Part shown: positions 61,193 through 64,000 of the stretch, in pieces | How positions within the stretch are numbered: position 1 is the first letter of the stretch | Layout: the number at the start of each line of letters is the position of its first letter | Assembly (NCBI RefSeq): GCF_023017165.1 | Contig: NZ_JALKBW010000001.1 | Coordinates: 1,116,001-1,180,000 of the forward strand | Source of the DNA: Gordonia alkaliphila | GTDB lineage: Bacteria > Actinomycetota > Actinomycetes > Mycobacteriales > Mycobacteriaceae | Reading direction: 5' to 3' | Length of the DNA stretch: 64,000 nucleotides | Notes under the pieces: generated by a model | The model's database searches: none | Told to the model about the DNA's origin: nothing | The model's input: the letters and a program-made list of their open reading frames with translations, nothing else | Made by a program: the position numbers and the translations under genes

Positions 61193-61725
61193 GTACATAT
61201 GGATTGGCGATCGTTGCTGACGTGAGCAGTGTCGAGGCCGGTGAGAAGCTGGGCGCGCATATCGAGCAGTGGTTTGCCGACACTGCCGGCGGGGGTGACA
61301 TCGACTACTACGTCGAGGCGCACGGTACGGGTGCGCGGTTGGAGATCAACGCCCCGGGGATCGTGGTCGGCTTTGATGAGGACAAACTGTTCACTGACGC
61401 CCCCGCCGGCCGGGCGGTGATCTGTGAAGACGGCGACGAGTACGGCGTTGTGTTTCAGGTGTGGCGCCTGGATCCAGCGGGGAGTTCGTGTGTGTATCGG
61501 GCGTATGTGCAGGACCCGGAGGAGGAGTCGGAACCGGCGACTGCCGCCCGGGTGATCACCGGTGCACAAGCTGCCGCGGTCGCTGCCGAGTTGTACGGGA
61601 TCGATCCGCAGGGTTTGCTCGCGCTGGAAGATGACCCGTCACCTGTCGTTCAGGGGTTGGGTCTGATCGGTAGCCCGTTCATGCCGTGGCTTTCCCTCTT
61701 CGGATTGGGCTGGCCCAAACCCTAG
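61189..61725 (+). CDS. Hypothetical protein of accessory islet
   Basis: A 178-residue acidic protein; GTG 61189 overlaps the previous stop (GTGA). The N-terminal half ('GLAIVADVSSVEAGEKLGAHIEQWFADTAGGGDIDYYVEAHG') looks alpha/beta. 'AVICEDGDEYGVVFQVWRLDPAGSSCVYRAYVQDPEEESEPA' is beta-rich, and the C-terminus is hydrophobic ('GLGLIGSPFMPWLSLFGLGW'). No family is recognised. It ends the three-gene coupled unit. Confidence 0.55.
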   Translation: MSTYGLAIVADVSSVEAGEKLGAHIEQWFADTAGGGDIDYYVEAHGTGARLEINAPGIVVGFDEDKLFTDAPAGRAVICEDGDEYGVVFQVWRLDPAGSSCVYRAYVQDPEEESEPATAARVITGAQAAAVAAELYGIDPQGLLALEDDPSPVVQGLGLIGSPFMPWLSLFGLGWPKP

Positions 61726-61845
61726 CCTCGGGCTTTCATCGATGAACTCGCCGGGCGTGCTGATTTCCTGAAGACGGGCGCCCTGACCTGCAATAATGTT
61801 TGCTACCACAGGGCAATTACGACCAGGGCGAGGAGCACCATTCTG

Positions 61846-62167
61846 GTGGAGGCTTCTGCCGTGTTCTACCCACAGATTCAGGCCACCGCCGGCGGCGGGA
61901 GCGTCACCAACGGCGGCACAGTCCTGGCCACCCGCACCGCCGAAATCTTCGGACTGGCCGACAGACTGCGGACGCCGAACGTCAACCTTCGCCACCAACG
62001 CCCATCCGCGCTGCCCGGATTGCCAGACGGCGGGTGAACTGCGTGATCACACCGACCGTGTCCTGACCGATGCACCGATCAGTGGTCACCCTGTCATCCT
62101 GCACGTCGCGGTTCCCCGGTTCGCGCGCCGCACCAGCGACTGCAGTGCGCCCATCGGCACAGAATAG
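61846..62167 (+). pseudogene. ISL3-family transposase N-terminal remnant
   Basis: In one frame the stretch encodes 'HPRCPDCQTAGELRDHTDRVL' and 'ISGHPVILHVAVPRFARRTSDC' before a stop at 62165-62167. This is the zinc-ribbon head of ISL3 transposases (CPxC, then R.L.D.P..G.PV.L.V...RF.R). The sequence just upstream reads in another frame ('TRTAEIFGLADRLRTPNVNL'), so it is frameshifted as well as truncated. No terminal repeats are seen. This is the content of the 61726-62201 gap. Confidence 0.65.
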
Positions 62168-62201
62168 CGACACGACAGTCGGTCCCCGTTGAACACCGCG
62201 G

Positions 62202-62885
62202 TCAGCGGAAGGTCGCCATCCCGACGTCGGTGGCCGACAGGTGAGCGTGTTCGTTCATCGAGACGACGGTGATGCCGCGGCGTCCGACGAGCAGCTTGGT
62301 GTACGACGCGTTGACCATGGCGCGGGCCAGCGTGGGCCACGACTGTGCGGGCACGCCCCAGAGCCGAGCGATCAGCGCGGTGATGGTGCCGGCCGACGAG
62401 ACGGCGAGCACGGTCTGCCCGGATCCGGCCAGTTCCACCGCGCGATCGGCGGCGGCGCTGGTGCGCTCGACGTACTGGGCGTACGTCTCGTCGGAGTCGG
62501 CCGCGCCCGCGGTCCAGCGGAGCAGCGCGGCGTCGAGCACCTGCTGGTAGGCCGCCGGCGATCCGTACAGGTCCGGCGTCGGTCCGCCCGGCAGCGCCGG
62601 GATCACGTACTCGTCCCAGCCCGCATCCACGGTGGGCTCGGGCAGGGTTCCGTCGTGCACGCCGCCGAACGCGGCCAGCACGGCGTCGCGGGTGGCGACC
62701 TGGCGGGGCAGCCCGCCGCTCACCGCCGCGGTGAACGCCGGCACCTGCCGGGCCAGTTCCCGCCCGGTGGCCGCGGCCTGCTCGAAGCCAAGGTCGGTGA
62801 GCCCGGGCGCGTCCGCCGGGACGGGCGCGGTGGAGTACGCGTGCATCGGCGCCTGACCGTGCCGCACCAGGTAGATGACTCCCAC
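62202..62885 (-). CDS. Histidine phosphatase family protein
   Basis: A 227-residue phosphoglycerate-mutase-like phosphatase. 'YLVRHGQAPM' carries the phosphorylated His (RHG), 'SGGLPRQVATRDAVL' the second Arg, 'DEYVIP' an acidic loop, and 'VLAVSSAGTITALIARLW' sits where the second catalytic His motif (usually SHG) should be, here SAG. That substitution may weaken activity. The start is GTG 62885, three bases after the SDR stop. The substrate is unknown. Confidence 0.82.
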   Translation of the reverse strand: MGVIYLVRHGQAPMHAYSTAPVPADAPGLTDLGFEQAAATGRELARQVPAFTAAVSGGLPRQVATRDAVLAAFGGVHDGTLPEPTVDAGWDEYVIPALPGGPTPDLYGSPAAYQQVLDAALLRWTAGAADSDETYAQYVERTSAAADRAVELAGSGQTVLAVSSAGTITALIARLWGVPAQSWPTLARAMVNASYTKLLVGRRGITVVSMNEHAHLSATDVGMATFR

Positions 62886-62888
62886 GGA

Positions 62889-63629
62889 TCAGGCCCGGTG
62901 CAGGTTGGTGCCGGGGCGCGACAGCACGGCCTGCGGCAGCACCGCGTAGCGACCGAGCTGCGTGACCGCGTGGGCGATGGTCGCGACGTCGGCGCCGGTG
63001 ATCATCTCCTCGGCCGGAATCGCGCCCTCGCCCTTGGTCCATTCGGACATGTCGGTGTCGACATAGCCGGGGCAGATCGCCGTGGCCGAGACGCCGCGCA
63101 TCGACTCCTCCAGGTTGAAGGTCTCGCACATCGAGACCAACGCGGCCTTGGTGGACCCGTAAGCGGTCAGATTCGGCTCGGGGTAGACGCCGGTGATCGA
63201 CGAGATGGCGATTACCTTGGCCGCACCGTCGTCGCCGGCGGTGGCCCGCAGCGTCGGCAGCATGCCCTGCAGCAGCAGGAAGGGCGCACGCAGATTCACC
63301 TGGTAGAGGCGGTCCAGGCGGCGGACCGGGAAGTCCTCCACCGCACCCATCACGCCCATGCCCGCGTTGATGACCAGCGCATCGCACCGGCCGAAGGCCG
63401 CGGTGTGTGCGGCGGTCAGGTCGGCGAGCGCAGCGTCGTCGGTCATGTCGGCGACGCACACCTCCACGCGGCCGCCGTGCGCCCGCAGCGCCTCGGCGCG
63501 TTCGTTGAGAGCGTCGAGTCCGCGCGCAGAGATCGTCAGATCCCAACCGTGTGCCGCCAGGCGCTCGGCGATGGCCGCGCCGATGCCGCGCGAGCCTCCG
63601 GTAATCAGGGCTGCTTTGCGAGAGGTCAT
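62889..63629 (-). CDS. SDR family NAD(P)-dependent oxidoreductase
   Basis: A 246-residue classical SDR: 'ALITGGSRGIGAAIAERL' (TGxxxGIG), 'LTISARGLDAL' with Arg favouring NADP(H), 'LVINAGMGVMG' (NAG), 'AISSITGVYPEPNLTAYGSTKAAL' (Ser-Tyr-Lys) and 'CPGYVDTDM' (PG). ATG 63629 overlaps the upstream phosphotransferase stop (ATGA). The three genes 64000-62202 form one operon, likely linked to acyl-CoA or lipid metabolism as with similar mycobacterial clusters. Confidence 0.88.
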   Translation of the reverse strand: MTSRKAALITGGSRGIGAAIAERLAAHGWDLTISARGLDALNERAEALRAHGGRVEVCVADMTDDAALADLTAAHTAAFGRCDALVINAGMGVMGAVEDFPVRRLDRLYQVNLRAPFLLLQGMLPTLRATAGDDGAAKVIAISSITGVYPEPNLTAYGSTKAALVSMCETFNLEESMRGVSATAICPGYVDTDMSEWTKGEGAIPAEEMITGADVATIAHAVTQLGRYAVLPQAVLSRPGTNLHRA

Positions 63630-64000
63630 TGCAGTGCTTTCAGTCCGGTGTCGATGAAGTGCGCGGTGGCCTCGGCGGCGCGTTCGGCGCCCTCGGCGCC
63701 CGACGATCCGCCCTGCAGGGCGCGGTGGGTGATGCCTTCGGCGATCACGCCGAGCTTGAGGTTGGCCAGACCCACGTAGAAGCCCCAGTCGCCGAGGTCG
63801 GCGCCGGAGATCTCGGCGTAGCGCTGCGCCATGGCCGCCGAATCGGGGTAGCGGTCACTGGTCCAGGCGGCCTCGAAGCCGAGGACCTGGGAGAAGACCG
63901 GCTCCCGGTAGACGCACATCAGCGCGACGTCGGTAAGCGGATCGCCGAGGGCGGCCATCTCCCAGTCGACGACGGCGGCGATGCGGCCCGGGTCGTCGGC
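63626..64000 (-). CDS. APH-like phosphotransferase family protein, C-terminal part (5' end outside window)
   Basis: The frame is open to the window edge, so 124 C-terminal residues are seen. 'IAAVVDWEMAALGDPLTDVALM' is the magnesium-binding DxE loop of aminoglycoside/choline-kinase-like phosphotransferases. 'FYVGLANLKLGVIAEGITHRALQGG' is typical of the acyl-CoA-dehydrogenase-associated group (FadE36-like). It probably acts in lipid or acyl-CoA metabolism rather than drug resistance. Coupled to the SDR by an ATGA overlap. Confidence 0.85.
   Translation of the reverse strand, partial: ADDPGRIAAVVDWEMAALGDPLTDVALMCVYREPVFSQVLGFEAAWTSDRYPDSAAMAQRYAEISGADLGDWGFYVGLANLKLGVIAEGITHRALQGGSSGAEGAERAAEATAHFIDTGLKALQ

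Noticed and set aside
1..64000. tRNA, rRNA, riboswitch or phage attachment sites
   Set aside because: No cloverleaf-like sequence, rRNA segment, known riboswitch core or integrase-linked direct repeat was recognised by eye; a covariance-model scan would be needed to exclude small RNAs.

Overview
The window is high-G+C actinobacterial DNA from a mycolic-acid-producing member of the Mycobacteriales. The gene set points to Gordonia or a close relative; this is an inference from gene content, not a database match. The main pointers are an AftD arabinosyltransferase, MmpL3 beside trmB and an NYN-domain gene, an MmpS-like protein, GTP-dependent PEP carboxykinase, an F420/Ddn-type oxidoreductase, an R2lox protein, an AlkB alkane hydroxylase cluster and a DtxR/IdeR-type iron box. 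From memory, bases 1-32700 follow much of the order of the M. tuberculosis Rv0236c-Rv0198c envelope region (aftD, Rv0236A, acyltransferase, DUF3068, Rv0226c, Rv0225, Rv0224c, pckA, trmB, Rv0207c, mmpL3, Rv0204c, zmp1).

Region by region. 1-11.4 kb: envelope glycan genes (AftD C-terminus, small secreted protein, membrane acyltransferase, DUF3068 protein, polysaccharide flippase, CitE-like lyase, large membrane protein, GT4 glycosyltransferase, methyltransferase). 11.4-15.2 kb: a LolD/FtsX-type ABC exporter with an MmpS-like protein. 15.3-19.5 kb: pckG and a three-gene minus-strand module of unknown role. 19.6-25.6 kb: trmB, NYN nuclease, mmpL3, YbhN-like flippase, DUF3054. 25.6-32.7 kb: a catalytically dead PBP-like lipoprotein, a pirin, then a coupled operon of M13 peptidase, MmpL/YdfJ transporter and K+-channel-like protein. 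32.8-38.5 kb: a meta-cleavage-type hydrolase under a KstR-like operator, R2lox, and the alkane operon alkB-rubredoxin fusion / rubredoxin / rubredoxin reductase / TetR. 38.5-40.1 kb: SGNH hydrolase and an SDR. 40.4-44.7 kb: an iron-boxed siderophore ABC operon ending in two unrecognised, related-looking genes. 44.7-47.9 kb: small genes separated by long hairpins, two of them copies of one 69-bp palindromic repeat. 48-53.7 kb: fadBA, divergent from a tandem-TetR regulator translationally coupled to a class III adenylyl cyclase. 53.7-56.1 kb: an ISL3-family element interrupted by an IS5/IS427-type element, both with terminal repeats and target duplications visible. 56.1-59.9 kb: DrrAB-type ABC exporter, ROK regulator, Ddn-like oxidoreductase. 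60.2-62.2 kb: a lower-G+C accessory islet with a three-gene coupled operon of unknown function and an ISL3 transposase remnant. 62.2-64 kb: histidine phosphatase, SDR and the C-terminus of an APH-like phosphotransferase.

Two traits recur. Many genes have a TANNNT -10 element 6-7 bases before the start codon, so their messages are probably leaderless. Genes are also packed tightly: ATGA/GTGA start-stop overlaps within operons, and tail-to-tail overlaps of convergent genes. No tRNA, rRNA or CRISPR array was recognised. The only stretch over 300 bases without an intact gene is 61726-62201, which holds the transposase remnant.
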